The notes under the pieces were generated by a model, which made no database searches, had not been told where the DNA came from, and worked only from the letters and a program-made list of their open reading frames with translations. The translations under genes and the position numbers were made by a program. From Clostridiaceae bacterium UBA6085 (GTDB lineage Bacteria > Bacillota > Clostridia > Clostridiales > Clostridiaceae), in the NCBI GenBank assembly GCA_002428605.1, contig DIXH01000063.1:3779-67778 (forward strand): DNA of 64,000 bases, in the 5' to 3' direction. This document shows, in pieces, positions 1-8,335 of this stretch (the first letter of the stretch is position 1; each line of letters starts with the position of its first letter).

Positions 1-53
1 AAGGTCTGCCAGATAGAAATAATAAACGAATAACATTACAAGGGGGAAATGAT

Positions 54-890
54 ATGGGTGAAAGAAAACTGATCAGGACAGTAAGGGGTTCTGATGCAGT
101 GGATGGAGCAGGTGTAAGGCTTGTAAGGGTCCTCGGGCATGGAACCGTCACTGACTTCGACCCGTTCCTAATGCTGGATGCTTTTGATTCAAAGGATCCG
201 AGGGACTATGTCAAGGGGTTTCCGTGGCATCCACACAGAGGCATCGAGACAGTGACCTACCTAATCGAAGGCAGGATCGAGCATGGTGACAGCCTTGGAA
301 ACAGCGGAGTAATAGGAAACGGAGACTGCCAGTGGATGACCGCCGGAAGCGGGATAATCCACCAGGAGATGCCGAAGGAAGCAGAAAGGATGCTTGGTCT
401 TCAGCTGTGGCTGAACCTTCCTGCAAAGGACAAGATGACTGAGCCAAAGTACAGGGACATAACAGCTGCAATGGTTCCGAAGGTTCTGGAGGATGGAGCT
501 TCGGTCGCTGTGATCTCAGGAAACTATAAGGGTGCTGAAGGGGCGATCCAGGGAGACTATGTGAAGACTCTGATGCTCGATGCTGACATAAAGCCGGGCG
601 GAAGCCTCAACGTAGACGTTCCATACAGCGACACACTCTTCTTCTATGTTGTCAGAGGCGGAGGGACAATGGAGGGTGGAGAAATAGCTGCAAAGAGTGC
701 AAACCTCACTTCAGAAGGTGAAGTGCTGCACCTTGATGCAGGAAGCGAAGGCCTGAGGGTGATACTGTTCTCAGGAGCTCCCCTTAAGGAGCCTGTCGCC
801 TGGGGCGGTCCTATCGTAATGAATACAAGGGATGAGCTGGACAAGGCATTTTCAGAGCTTAGAGACGGTTCATTCATACGTCACAAATAG
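54..890 (+). CDS. Pirin family protein
   Basis: A 278-residue bicupin of the pirin family. The N-terminal cupin carries the family metal-site pattern: HPHRG around residues 59-63, and GSGIIHQEMP with His103 and Glu105. Pirins bind a mononuclear Fe or Zn; some act as quercetinases and others as redox-responsive cofactors, so the substrate cannot be read from the sequence. Length is normal for the family. The start is an ATG behind a purine-rich AAGGGGGA site. The gene stands alone, followed at once by an intrinsic terminator. Family assignment is firm; physiological role is open. Confidence 0.9.
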   Translation: MGERKLIRTVRGSDAVDGAGVRLVRVLGHGTVTDFDPFLMLDAFDSKDPRDYVKGFPWHPHRGIETVTYLIEGRIEHGDSLGNSGVIGNGDCQWMTAGSGIIHQEMPKEAERMLGLQLWLNLPAKDKMTEPKYRDITAAMVPKVLEDGASVAVISGNYKGAEGAIQGDYVKTLMLDADIKPGGSLNVDVPYSDTLFFYVVRGGGTMEGGEIAAKSANLTSEGEVLHLDAGSEGLRVILFSGAPLKEPVAWGGPIVMNTRDELDKAFSELRDGSFIRHK

Positions 891-899
891 TAAAATCGG

Positions 900-926
900 A
901 GAAGGCGCAAAGGCCTTCTTTTTTTG
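900..926 (+). terminator. Intrinsic terminator after pirin gene
   Basis: Stem AGAAGGC/GCCTTCT with a 6-nt loop followed by a run of seven or more T, ten bases after the pirin stop codon. Confidence 0.85.
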
Positions 927-1026
927 CCTTGATTTTGCGGTACATTGGAGGCTGTTTTTCGGGGATTATAACCGCCTTGAGGTTTATGATTTAGACATCA
1001 AAAGAAAACAAGGCAGGTGGATATAG

Positions 1027-2121
1027 ATGGAAACAAGAAGACGTATAGTTGTCCTCATACCGGCTTACAAGCCGAATGAAGCATTAGTGAGGCTTACAAG
1101 GCAGCTTGTAAGCACGGGGTTCATGGTGGTAGTCATAAACGACGGGAGCGGAATTGAATACAATTATTATTTCAGCATGCTACCTACAGAGGCTCTGGTG
1201 CTTAATCACACAATCAACAGGGGTAAGGGCAGGGCACTAAAGACGGGACTCGAATACATACACAGGCATTTCCCGAGCATAGAGGGAGTTGTGACTGCGG
1301 ACGCAGACGGACAGCACCTGTTGGAGGATATCATTAAGGTATCCGGCGAACTTGAAAGTCACAACGACAGCCTTATACTAGGCAGCAGGAGATTTGACGG
1401 CAAGGTCCCCTTAAGGAGCAAGCTGGGGAATCTTATGACAAGGTGGATATTCGCCGCATCATCCGGAAAGATGGTCACCGACACCCAGACTGGCCTGAGG
1501 GGGATACCCTACAGGATGATACCTGAAATGGCCGGGATCGAAGGTGACAGGTATGAGTACGAGATGAACATGCTGCTGTCGGCTGCAAGGGGAAAGGCAG
1601 AGATCAGGGAAGTGCCGATAAGGACAGTGTACATAAGGGGGAATGAATCCTCACACTTCAGGGCGGTGAGGGATTCCCTCATGATCTACGGAAGGATACT
1701 GAAATTCGGACTTTCATCACTGGCATCCTTTGCCATTGACTTCACGCTTCTTCTTATACTTAAGCAGCTCACCTCATCACTTGACCCATCGCTTTCACTT
1801 CTAGTCAGCGCAGCAGGCGCAAGGGCTGCAAGCTCGCTGTTCAACTTCACTCTGAACAGGAAGCTGGTGTTTGAAAGCAGGGGAAGCGCCGCTCCCGAGG
1901 CAGTGAAGTATTTCACTTTAGCAGGAGGGATACTTGCAGCCAACTACGGGCTTCTGTACCTTTCGAACATAGTCCTTGGGATCAATCTGGTTGTAGCCAA
2001 GGTGGTGACTGAGCTTGTCCTTTATGCAGCAAGCTATCGCGTCCAGAGGAACCTGGTGTTCAGGGAGGAAAAGCATTCAAACCACAGAATCGATGCGACG
2101 ATCACAGGGAGGATCAAATAG
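1027..2121 (+). CDS. GT2 polyprenyl-phosphate glycosyltransferase fused to GtrA domain
   Basis: A 364-residue fusion. Residues 1 to about 215 are a GT-A family 2 glycosyltransferase of the dolichol-phosphate mannose synthase type: VLIPAYKPNE near the start, VINDGSG, the metal-binding DADGQH at 92-97 and GSRRFDGKVP further on. From about residue 226 to 350 follows a GtrA-like domain with four hydrophobic helices. Such pairs normally make a polyprenyl-phosphate sugar on the inner face and help move it across the membrane; here both parts are one polypeptide. It abuts the next gene exactly (stop codon directly followed by ATG), so the two are co-translated. The likely product is an envelope or teichoic-acid glycosylation donor; the sugar is unknown. 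Confidence 0.88.
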   Translation: METRRRIVVLIPAYKPNEALVRLTRQLVSTGFMVVVINDGSGIEYNYYFSMLPTEALVLNHTINRGKGRALKTGLEYIHRHFPSIEGVVTADADGQHLLEDIIKVSGELESHNDSLILGSRRFDGKVPLRSKLGNLMTRWIFAASSGKMVTDTQTGLRGIPYRMIPEMAGIEGDRYEYEMNMLLSAARGKAEIREVPIRTVYIRGNESSHFRAVRDSLMIYGRILKFGLSSLASFAIDFTLLLILKQLTSSLDPSLSLLVSAAGARAASSLFNFTLNRKLVFESRGSAAPEAVKYFTLAGGILAANYGLLYLSNIVLGINLVVAKVVTELVLYAASYRVQRNLVFREEKHSNHRIDATITGRIK

Positions 2122-3069
2122 ATGAGAAAGAAAAGACATCCGGCGATAATGATACTATTGGATATTCTGGCAGTTGCGGTAATCGTAGGAGGTATAGCTG
2201 CCTACAGGCTGCTAATACCAGAAACATATGTGGCTAATGCGTCAGGGACTGAATCCGCTCTTGCTTCAGTTTCGTCAGTGAACACAGCAGTATCGGCAAC
2301 CACAGGAACTTCAGACTGGGGAGATGTATTCCCTGACAAATTCACAGACGGCGAGGTGATAAAGACAGATTCCTCTTATATGAGTGAGAATGTCAATGTG
2401 ACCATGACAATGGTCCAGGAAAATGGAGTGACTTACTACATGCAGGACATATACATAAGGAGCATTGAAAACCTCCAGTCTGCATTCGCAGAAGATACCT
2501 ATGGCAAGGCTGTCACTGACTGGGTGCTGGACATGGCCGTTGAGAACAATGCAGTCACAGCCATAAACGGGGACTATTACGGTGTCGAAAGCGGGGGAGT
2601 AGTCATAAGGAACGGTGTCCTCTACAGGGATGATGCCAATAGTGATGTGCTTGTCCTTTATTATGACGGGACAATGAAGGCTTTCTCTGCAGCTGAGTTC
2701 GATGCTGACCTTGAGATGGCAAACGGTGCATATCAGGCATGGAACTTCGGTCCGGTGCTTGTCGAAGACGGGACTGCGCTGACAAGCTTCTCCAGCAGGA
2801 TTAGCTCAGCTAATCCAAGGACTGCCATTGGCTATGTAGAGCCCGGACATTACGTGTTCATTACAGTCGACGGCAGACAGGCTGGTTATTCAAGCGGAAT
2901 GACTCTCAAGCAGCTGGCTGAAACAATGGAAGACTTAGGGTGTCAGGTCGCCTATAACCTGGATGGCGGACAGACCTCAACGATGACCTTCGGTGATGAG
3001 ATAGCAAACCAGCCTTACAAAGGTGGCAGGCTCACAAGCGACATCATATTCATAACGGACGGTGAGTGA
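2122..3069 (+). CDS. Membrane-anchored phosphodiester glycosidase (NAGPA-like) domain protein
   Basis: A 315-residue protein with one N-terminal membrane segment (about residues 7-27), a Ser/Thr-rich linker, then a phosphodiester glycosidase domain as in mammalian uncovering enzyme NAGPA and many Firmicute surface proteins. Seen landmarks are AINGDYYG, the NPRTAIGY strand, VFITVDGRQ and the closing NLDGGQTSTM. The family hydrolyses sugar-phosphodiester linkages or acts on exopolysaccharide outside the cell. It starts directly at the stop of the GT2-GtrA gene and overlaps the next small gene, so a sugar-phosphate modification/removal module is a reasonable inference. Start ATG lies on the previous stop with an AGGGAGGA site inside the upstream gene. 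Confidence 0.85.
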   Translation: MRKKRHPAIMILLDILAVAVIVGGIAAYRLLIPETYVANASGTESALASVSSVNTAVSATTGTSDWGDVFPDKFTDGEVIKTDSSYMSENVNVTMTMVQENGVTYYMQDIYIRSIENLQSAFAEDTYGKAVTDWVLDMAVENNAVTAINGDYYGVESGGVVIRNGVLYRDDANSDVLVLYYDGTMKAFSAAEFDADLEMANGAYQAWNFGPVLVEDGTALTSFSSRISSANPRTAIGYVEPGHYVFITVDGRQAGYSSGMTLKQLAETMEDLGCQVAYNLDGGQTSTMTFGDEIANQPYKGGRLTSDIIFITDGE

Positions 3070-3272
3070 TTATGGACAAGCTTAAAAGACTTACTGCACA
3101 TGCAGGGATAATCCTTTCGGGAATGATCCTTGTCTTCTATATCATCGACCTGTTCAATGCGAAGAGCCTGTTCATGGACAGTGCAGCATCACAGGGAGCT
3201 GCACTTGTGCTAAGCGTCATCTCGATATCAATGGCAATCATGGTCCTGAAAATGACAGAAAAAAAGGAATGA
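3066..3272 (+). CDS. Small two-helix membrane protein
   Basis: A 68-residue protein with two hydrophobic helices (about 10-28 and 40-60) and a charged C-terminus ending in KMTEKKE. Starting at GTG it overlaps the stop of the phosphodiester glycosidase gene; an ATG at 3072 is an alternative start. No family recognised. Its placement as third gene of the GT2-GtrA/glycosidase unit and the terminator-like hairpin right behind it suggest it belongs to that unit. Confidence 0.65.
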   Translation: MIMDKLKRLTAHAGIILSGMILVFYIIDLFNAKSLFMDSAASQGAALVLSVISISMAIMVLKMTEKKE

Positions 3273-3275
3273 GTT

Positions 3276-3316
3276 GAAAGGATGCCTGAAAAAAGCAAGG
3301 CATCCTTTCCTTATAT
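3276..3316 (+). terminator. Hairpin terminator after envelope trio
   Basis: A perfect 12-bp stem (GAAAGGATGCCT with its complement at 3298-3309) and a 10-nt A-rich loop, followed by a T-rich but interrupted tract. It closes the 1027-3272 transcription unit. Confidence 0.7.
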
Positions 3317-3394
3317 TTAAGATCACTAAAACTCCAAAACCTTCATTGAACTGTCTTATTGTAAGGTTGTTTTGTACTTTCAGCATCCCGATAA

Positions 3395-3423
3395 TTGACG
3401 AAAAACAAAAAACGCATTATCAT
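3395..3423 (+). promoter_or_regulatory. Promoter of tRNA-Thr
   Basis: A sigma-A type promoter TTGACG-N17-TATCAT ending 45 bases before the tRNA 5' end; spacing is ideal and both hexamers are near consensus. Confidence 0.7.
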
Positions 3424-3468
3424 AGTAAAGGTAGCTGGTGACTCATTTCGGGTCTCAGACATTAATAT

Positions 3469-3544
3469 GCTGGGGTAGCTCAGCTGGCAGAGCAGCTGAT
3501 TCGTAATCAGCAGGTCGAGGGTTCGAGTCCCTTCCTCAGCTCCA
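3469..3544 (+). tRNA. tRNA-Thr (anticodon CGT)
   Basis: A 76-nt cloverleaf with encoded CCA. The acceptor arms GCTGGGG and CCTCAGC pair with one G-T wobble; the anticodon stem GCTGA/TCAGC encloses the 7-nt loop TTCGTAA, giving anticodon CGT, which reads ACG threonine codons. The T arm contains GGTTCGAGTCC. It stands alone between its own promoter and a terminator. Confidence 0.95.
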
Positions 3545-3553
3545 TATCATATG

Positions 3554-3586
3554 AAACGAGCGGTATCAGTTGCTGCTCGTTTTTTA
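3554..3586 (+). terminator. Terminator of tRNA-Thr
   Basis: AAACGAGC paired with GCTCGTTT across a 13-nt loop, then a T run. It sits ten bases after the CCA end. The rest of the 3587-3748 stretch is AT-rich and shows no gene; it presumably holds the promoter of the next gene (a TATAAT occurs at 3641-3646 without a convincing -35). Confidence 0.75.
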
Positions 3587-3748
3587 TCATTTATCAATAT
3601 TTATCCTGCCTAATGTTCTAGCGCATTTACCGATCTATTGTATAATTGTGATATGGGATAATAGTTTTTTAAAATTAAACAGATTTCCTTCATGGATTGC
3701 CATACTATCCTTTTTCCATGTATTCAAAAATCGGGCCGGGAGGATGCT

Positions 3749-4519
3749 ATGATCAAGGTTGAAAACACACCAAACCTTACAGGAGTAAAGATCAGCGGAG
3801 ACTATAACGACCTTTGCAATCTTGTAGAGGCACTGCATGAGATCTCCGATTTAGGGGATGAAGTTAGACTCAGGGGCTATCATGTCATGACAACGAGAGT
3901 CTTGGGATTATGCTATGACATCAGGCATGCGTTCCAGGGTGACAGGGAAGTCGAGCTGGTAGAAAATGGCATGGATGAGGACAAGATGAAGTGGCATAAA
4001 ATAATTACACCAAAGAACAATGTCTACTATAGCTGCAATTGCCTTTATCCTGAAATGTTCTATATCATGCTGGCACTTAACAGCCTGATCGAGCGTAGAA
4101 TCAGGATTTTGACCAAAAAGGGATATGTATTCACTGAGGCCTTTGATAAAAGGGTGATCTGGGACAAGAGCATAGCAAATGTGAGATTGTTGCAGGCATC
4201 ATTCACTGAATGCGTACAAGGAACGATCTCTGAAGGAACGTTCGCAAGGTGGCTGAACTTCATGAACAGCAAATACTCTTACATTACTTCGCTTTCAACC
4301 CAATACCTCGACCTTTTGAACACAAAATATGTCAAAATGACAAAAGAAAAGCGATTAAAGCAGCTGAGTGTCTTTGCAAAAAGGATCGCTGAATTCGAGT
4401 ATGACCGGGACCATCAGGAAATCAGCAAGGAAGTCATGGAAGCTGCAAGACAATACGGATGCCCGCCTGATGAAATAGTGATCAGGGGAATTGATTATCC
4501 CGAAGAAATAGTGTGGTAA
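3749..4519 (+). CDS. DUF6904-like protein of unknown function
   Basis: A 256-residue soluble protein opening with MIKVENTPNLTG and VKISGDYNDLCNL. This N-terminus resembles proteins I recall as DUF6904, whose function is unknown; the match is from memory. I chose the ATG at 3749 because GGGAGG lies five bases upstream; an in-frame ATG at 3692 would add 19 unlikely residues. The middle contains a YSCNCLYPEMFY motif and the C-terminal third is helical and charged. It is followed 42 bases later by an exonuclease gene, which may share its transcript. Confidence 0.75.
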   Translation: MIKVENTPNLTGVKISGDYNDLCNLVEALHEISDLGDEVRLRGYHVMTTRVLGLCYDIRHAFQGDREVELVENGMDEDKMKWHKIITPKNNVYYSCNCLYPEMFYIMLALNSLIERRIRILTKKGYVFTEAFDKRVIWDKSIANVRLLQASFTECVQGTISEGTFARWLNFMNSKYSYITSLSTQYLDLLNTKYVKMTKEKRLKQLSVFAKRIAEFEYDRDHQEISKEVMEAARQYGCPPDEIVIRGIDYPEEIVW

Positions 4520-4561
4520 TAACAAATACCATTTCTGACTTTCATCAAATAAGGAGATCAT

Positions 4562-5119
4562 ATGGAAACTGAAATGATCAAGGAATACACAGTGATCGAT
4601 GTGGAAACGCCAAATGCCAAGAATGATTCTATCTGCTCAATAGCTCTATTAAGGGTAAAGGAAGGAAGGATAGTCTCAAAGGAATACCATCTGGTGGACC
4701 CGGAAGATTACTTCGACCAGTTCAATGTGAGGCTTCACGGGATCTCAAAGTCTATGGTAAAGGGAAGTCCGAGCTTTTCTGAGCTTTGGGACAGTATAGG
4801 GCATCATTTCACTGATGGGATAATCGTTGCACATAATGCCACCTTCGACCTTAACGTTCTCGCGAAGTCACTGAGAAGGAACAATTTGAATGTTCCGGAC
4901 TTCAGATACGTATGCACCTACAGGCTCTCAAAATCTGTCAATGCAGGGCTCAGGAGACATGGACTAAGCTCTGTATGCGAGTTTTATGGAATCGACCTTG
5001 ACGACCACCATAATGCTCTCTGCGATGCTGTGGCATGTCAGGAGGTCTTCGCAAGGTTAAACAGAGCAAGGCCGGTGACATCCGCTGACATTTATGTTTC
5101 TGGCTTCAGCAGGGGATGA
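4562..5119 (+). CDS. DnaQ-fold 3'-5' exonuclease domain protein
   Basis: A stand-alone 185-residue exonuclease of the DEDDh class. Exo I is IDVETPN with Asp13 and Glu15 (DVET instead of the commoner DTET), Exo II is HNATFD with Asp96, and Exo III is HHNALCDA with His150 and Asp155. All four acidic metal ligands and the catalytic His are present, so it should be active on DNA or RNA 3' ends. There is no polymerase or BRCT domain. The start follows AAGGAG at a normal distance. Likely roles are DNA repair or RNA trimming; the substrate cannot be deduced. Confidence 0.88.
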   Translation: METEMIKEYTVIDVETPNAKNDSICSIALLRVKEGRIVSKEYHLVDPEDYFDQFNVRLHGISKSMVKGSPSFSELWDSIGHHFTDGIIVAHNATFDLNVLAKSLRRNNLNVPDFRYVCTYRLSKSVNAGLRRHGLSSVCEFYGIDLDDHHNALCDAVACQEVFARLNRARPVTSADIYVSGFSRG

Positions 5120-5216
5120 TAGCCATTATAGTACCTCATTTATTTTTTCTTGCACAAATATTCATACCGAAGTTTGCTAAGATTAAAGTATAGGCAACAG
5201 GACTGGAGGGCTCGGG

Positions 5217-6230
5217 ATGGAAAACAATATTAAGGCAGTCAATGGATGCATTTTTGAGATAATGGACTACAGTAACGATGGGTTCAGTGAATATTGGATG
5301 GAAGACAAAGAAGGTGTGGATTTTGACAACCTTGGCAGGATTCCTGAAGGCACAACAAGGTGGATAAACATAGATGGCGGATGCCCTCAGTCTACACTTG
5401 AACGCATCAGCGGGACATTCAGCATTCATCCATTAATAACTGAGGACATTACAAATAAAGTTCAGAGGGCAAAGATCGAGGATTACGATGACTATCTATA
5501 TATAGTCTCCAAAATGATCTACTACAGGGAAGAAGAACTTGTCATTGAGCACATAAGCTTCATACTTGGCAGCAATTATGTAATATCCTTCGGGGAGCTT
5601 AAAGGGGACGTATTCACTAATATCCGTGACAGGATAAGGAACCAGAATACTCTAATCAGGAAATCAGGAGCCGACTATCTTATGTATTCGCTTCTAGATG
5701 CAATAGTTGACGGATATTTCGAAGTGCTTGAGGAACTTGGCGAAAGGATCGACAAGGTTGAAGAAGTTGTGCTTCAGGTATCGTCAACTGAGACACTCCA
5801 CGAGATAAGGGAGATAAAGAACAGTCTCATGTACATACACAAATACATTTGGCCGCTGCGTGAGGTAACCTCATGGCTTGGCAAGGACTCCACTGAGCTC
5901 ATAAGGCCTGCCACCGAGCTTTATATCAGGGATGTTTATGACCATATCATCCAGATCATAGATACTACGGAGACCTACAGGGAGCTCCTGGCGGGACTTA
6001 TCGACCTGAACCTTTCAAGCGTAAGCTTCAGGCTGAACGAAGTCATGAAGGTACTGACCATCATCTCCACACTTTTCATTCCGCTGACCTTTATTGCGGG
6101 GGTATACGGGATGAACTTCAGGTACATGCCTGAGATAGACTGGAAATATGGCTATTACGCAACCTGGATCGTGATGGTTGCCATTGCGGTTTCCATGATA
6201 ATATTCTTCAAGAAGAAGAAGTGGTTCTGA
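5217..6230 (+). CDS. corA: CorA-type magnesium/divalent cation channel
   Basis: A 337-residue CorA-family protein. A long cytoplasmic alpha/beta and helical domain (residues 1 to about 270) precedes two C-terminal membrane helices, and the selectivity signature YGMNF follows the first helix (FIAGVYGMNF). The C-terminus is basic (KKKKWF), as is usual. It carries Mg2+, and possibly Co2+ or Ni2+, as a homopentamer in the cytoplasmic membrane. Start ATG follows GGAGGG. I see no M-box-like leader in the 97 bases upstream. Confidence 0.93.
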   Translation: MENNIKAVNGCIFEIMDYSNDGFSEYWMEDKEGVDFDNLGRIPEGTTRWINIDGGCPQSTLERISGTFSIHPLITEDITNKVQRAKIEDYDDYLYIVSKMIYYREEELVIEHISFILGSNYVISFGELKGDVFTNIRDRIRNQNTLIRKSGADYLMYSLLDAIVDGYFEVLEELGERIDKVEEVVLQVSSTETLHEIREIKNSLMYIHKYIWPLREVTSWLGKDSTELIRPATELYIRDVYDHIIQIIDTTETYRELLAGLIDLNLSSVSFRLNEVMKVLTIISTLFIPLTFIAGVYGMNFRYMPEIDWKYGYYATWIVMVAIAVSMIIFFKKKKWF

Positions 6231-6255
6231 TCAAATAATCACGGAGGTAGTGAAG

Positions 6256-7083
6256 ATGACCAGGAGGCTGATATGCTCGGACCTTGACGGAACACTTCTG
6301 ACAAGCTTCAAGCGGATCTCTGATTTCAATATCCGTGTCATAAGGGCCCTTCAGAGCGAAGGAAACATCTTCAGTGTCTGCACCGGAAGGCAGATACGCT
6401 CTGCCGCATATTATGCGTCCCTCATCGGACCGGATGCCGATGTCATTGCATCAGGGGGGAATCTTGTAATGACAGGAGGTACCTTCATACACAGGACAGT
6501 CCAGGACCGGAGGCAGCTTGAAATGATCTACGACATCGCTGAAAGGTACGGACTTATCGCAGGCTTCCATGGTATTGACGCATTGTATGTGACGAGATCC
6601 TTCCAGTCTGCAGTGGTGAATGCTGCGGCTACCCTGGTTCTGCCCAAGGACATAGAGAGAAGGGTCACGCTTCTTGACAGAGATGAGTTCCTTGTGCATT
6701 CTGATGAATATGTACTTTCCACTCTCATGGGCATGGACCAGTCAAGGCTCCAGTTGGCGAAGGATGAACTGGAGAAGATACCGGGAATCAACATAGTGTC
6801 TCCATTCACAGGAGCCCTTGACATCTCCACCCGGGAATTTGACAAGGGAACCGCCATCAGGATGCTTGCAGACCATCATGGCATTTCAACAGATGATGTC
6901 ATTTCATTCGGGGACGGGGACAATGACCTGTCAATGGCAGGCTCCTCGGGGACGCTCGTAGCGATGGGGAATGCGAAGGATTCATTGAGAAGCCTTGCAG
7001 ATGCTGTTGCAGACACTAATGACCGGGATGGGGTAGGAAAAAAGCTCCTTGAAATATTTGGAATTGATGAGGCTTCCCTTTAG
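6256..7083 (+). CDS. Cof-type HAD-superfamily phosphatase
   Basis: A 275-residue HAD hydrolase of the Cof/YbiV type. Motif I is SDLDGTLL (Asp9 nucleophile, Asp11 acid/base counting from ATG 6256), a Cof-type cap follows, motif III is the Lys in EFDKGTAI, and motif IV is FGDGDNDL. These enzymes dephosphorylate sugar phosphates, FMN or similar small metabolites. ATG 6256 sits 8 bases after GGAGG, whereas the in-frame GTG at 6250 is too close to that site. The gene trails corA by 25 bases and may be read through from it. Its stop lies inside a terminator stem. Confidence 0.9.
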   Translation: MTRRLICSDLDGTLLTSFKRISDFNIRVIRALQSEGNIFSVCTGRQIRSAAYYASLIGPDADVIASGGNLVMTGGTFIHRTVQDRRQLEMIYDIAERYGLIAGFHGIDALYVTRSFQSAVVNAAATLVLPKDIERRVTLLDRDEFLVHSDEYVLSTLMGMDQSRLQLAKDELEKIPGINIVSPFTGALDISTREFDKGTAIRMLADHHGISTDDVISFGDGDNDLSMAGSSGTLVAMGNAKDSLRSLADAVADTNDRDGVGKKLLEIFGIDEASL

Positions 7084-7095
7084 GGAGCCTTTTTT
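7070..7095 (+). terminator. Intrinsic terminator overlapping HAD gene stop
   Basis: AGGCT(T)CCC pairs with GGGAGCCT around the TTTA loop, then TTTTTT. The stop codon TAG at 7081-7083 is in the loop/3' arm. Confidence 0.8.
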
Positions 7096-7187
7096 AGTCA
7101 AACAAAGTTTAGAGATATGTAACAGAAATAAAATATGGAAAAGATATAATGAACAGAGAGGGTATTATTTCTCTCTAGGAGGAAGAC

Positions 7188-7799
7188 ATGAAGAAGGTTG
7201 ACTACAGGAAGGACTTCAAGGAACTGTACCTGCCGAAGGAAACGCCGGTAATAATAACCGTCCCTGAAATCCAGTTCATTTACGTGGACGGAGAGGGAAA
7301 CCCAAACAAGGAAGGCTTCCGGAAGGATACGGAGCTTCTTTATGCACTGAGCTACGGGGTAAGGATGGCCTACAAGTGGCCTGAGCCTCCTTTTGACTGG
7401 TACGAATATACAGTTTTTCCCCTGGAGGGTGTATGGGACCTTGTTGACAAGGAGATCTCCCATCTTGACAAGGATAATCTGAAGTACAGGATAATGATAA
7501 GGCAGCCGGACTTCCTTGACCAAAAGCTCTATGACAGGATCGCCGCTGAAGCCTCTAGGAAAAAGAAGCTTCAGACTGAAAGGGCGGTTTTCGGGAGCTT
7601 TACAGAAGGACTTGTATGTCAGATACTTCACAAGGGGAGCTACGACACTGAAGCCAGGTCATTCGAGATAATGGAGGAGTTCTGCAGAAGCAAGGGCTAT
7701 GAAAGGATCGAGAAGACCCACAGGGAGATATATCTCAGCGACCCCAGAAAGACGAAGGCGGAAGACCTGAAGACAGTGCTGAGGTTCAGGATAAGATAA
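7188..7799 (+). CDS. GyrI-like small-molecule-binding domain protein
   Basis: A 203-residue stand-alone GyrI-like/AraC effector-binding superfamily protein, of the type that begins KKVDYRKDFKELYLP and continues with PEIQFIYVDGEGNPN. There is no DNA-binding domain. Members bind hydrophobic or cationic small molecules and some are implicated in detoxification; activity here is not known. Start ATG follows AGGAGGA. It opens a run of three short stress-type genes (GyrI-like, SnoaL-like, hemerythrin). Confidence 0.8.
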   Translation: MKKVDYRKDFKELYLPKETPVIITVPEIQFIYVDGEGNPNKEGFRKDTELLYALSYGVRMAYKWPEPPFDWYEYTVFPLEGVWDLVDKEISHLDKDNLKYRIMIRQPDFLDQKLYDRIAAEASRKKKLQTERAVFGSFTEGLVCQILHKGSYDTEARSFEIMEEFCRSKGYERIEKTHREIYLSDPRKTKAEDLKTVLRFRIR

Positions 7800-7821
7800 A
7801 GGTATATGAGGAGGAGTGAAG

Positions 7822-8298
7822 ATGGACTGGGACGAGGCCGAACGTGATGTGCGGAAGCTTTACGATGCATGGATAGATGGCTGGAACAGCAAGGATGCGG
7901 GCGCCATGGCAGAGATTTGCGATGAGAACTGCACTATCATCGGTTTCGACGGCAGCATGATGAGAGGAAGGGCGGAGGTCCATAGTACGCTTGAAGCCAT
8001 ATTCAACAATAATCCTACAGGCAGATACGTAAGGGCGGTGAGGGCTGTAGGTTTCCCAGCTGACGGTATCGCGATAATCGACAGTGTGGTAGGAATGGTA
8101 CTGAGAGGCAAGAGCGACATCAACCAGAGCGTTAATGCCGTCCAGTCCATGGTAGCGGTGAACAGGGAACACGGCTGGAGGATACTACATTTCCAGAACA
8201 CACCGGCTGCATATCATGGAAGGCCGCTTGAAGCAGAAAAGCTTACCGATGAGCTGCGCAAGCTCATTCCGGATGCATGGTACTTTGAGAAGAACTGA
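7822..8298 (+). CDS. SnoaL-like / DUF4440-type NTF2-fold protein
   Basis: A 158-residue NTF2-fold protein with the pattern of SgcJ/EcaC-type proteins: an N-terminal helix with WIDGWNSKDAGAMAEICDEN, then IIGFDGSMMRGRAEV and a terminal sheet ending WRILHFQNTPAAYHGRP. The fold supports isomerases, dehydratases and simple ligand binders, and no catalytic residue set can be assigned. ATG 7822 is preferred because AGGAGG ends about 8 bases before it; GTG 7816 overlaps that site. It lies 22 bases after the GyrI-like gene. Confidence 0.8.
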   Translation: MDWDEAERDVRKLYDAWIDGWNSKDAGAMAEICDENCTIIGFDGSMMRGRAEVHSTLEAIFNNNPTGRYVRAVRAVGFPADGIAIIDSVVGMVLRGKSDINQSVNAVQSMVAVNREHGWRILHFQNTPAAYHGRPLEAEKLTDELRKLIPDAWYFEKN

Positions 8299-8335
8299 AG
8301 GGACTCATCTGCATAAATAAAGGAGAGGTGACAAC

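Noticed and set aside
832..1026. 64-codon plus-strand frame across the pirin stop
   Set aside because: It spans an intrinsic terminator, has no ribosome binding site and no plausible protein features.
5120..5216. M-box (Mg2+ riboswitch) before corA
   Set aside because: The gap is only about 97 bases and shows no M-box core.
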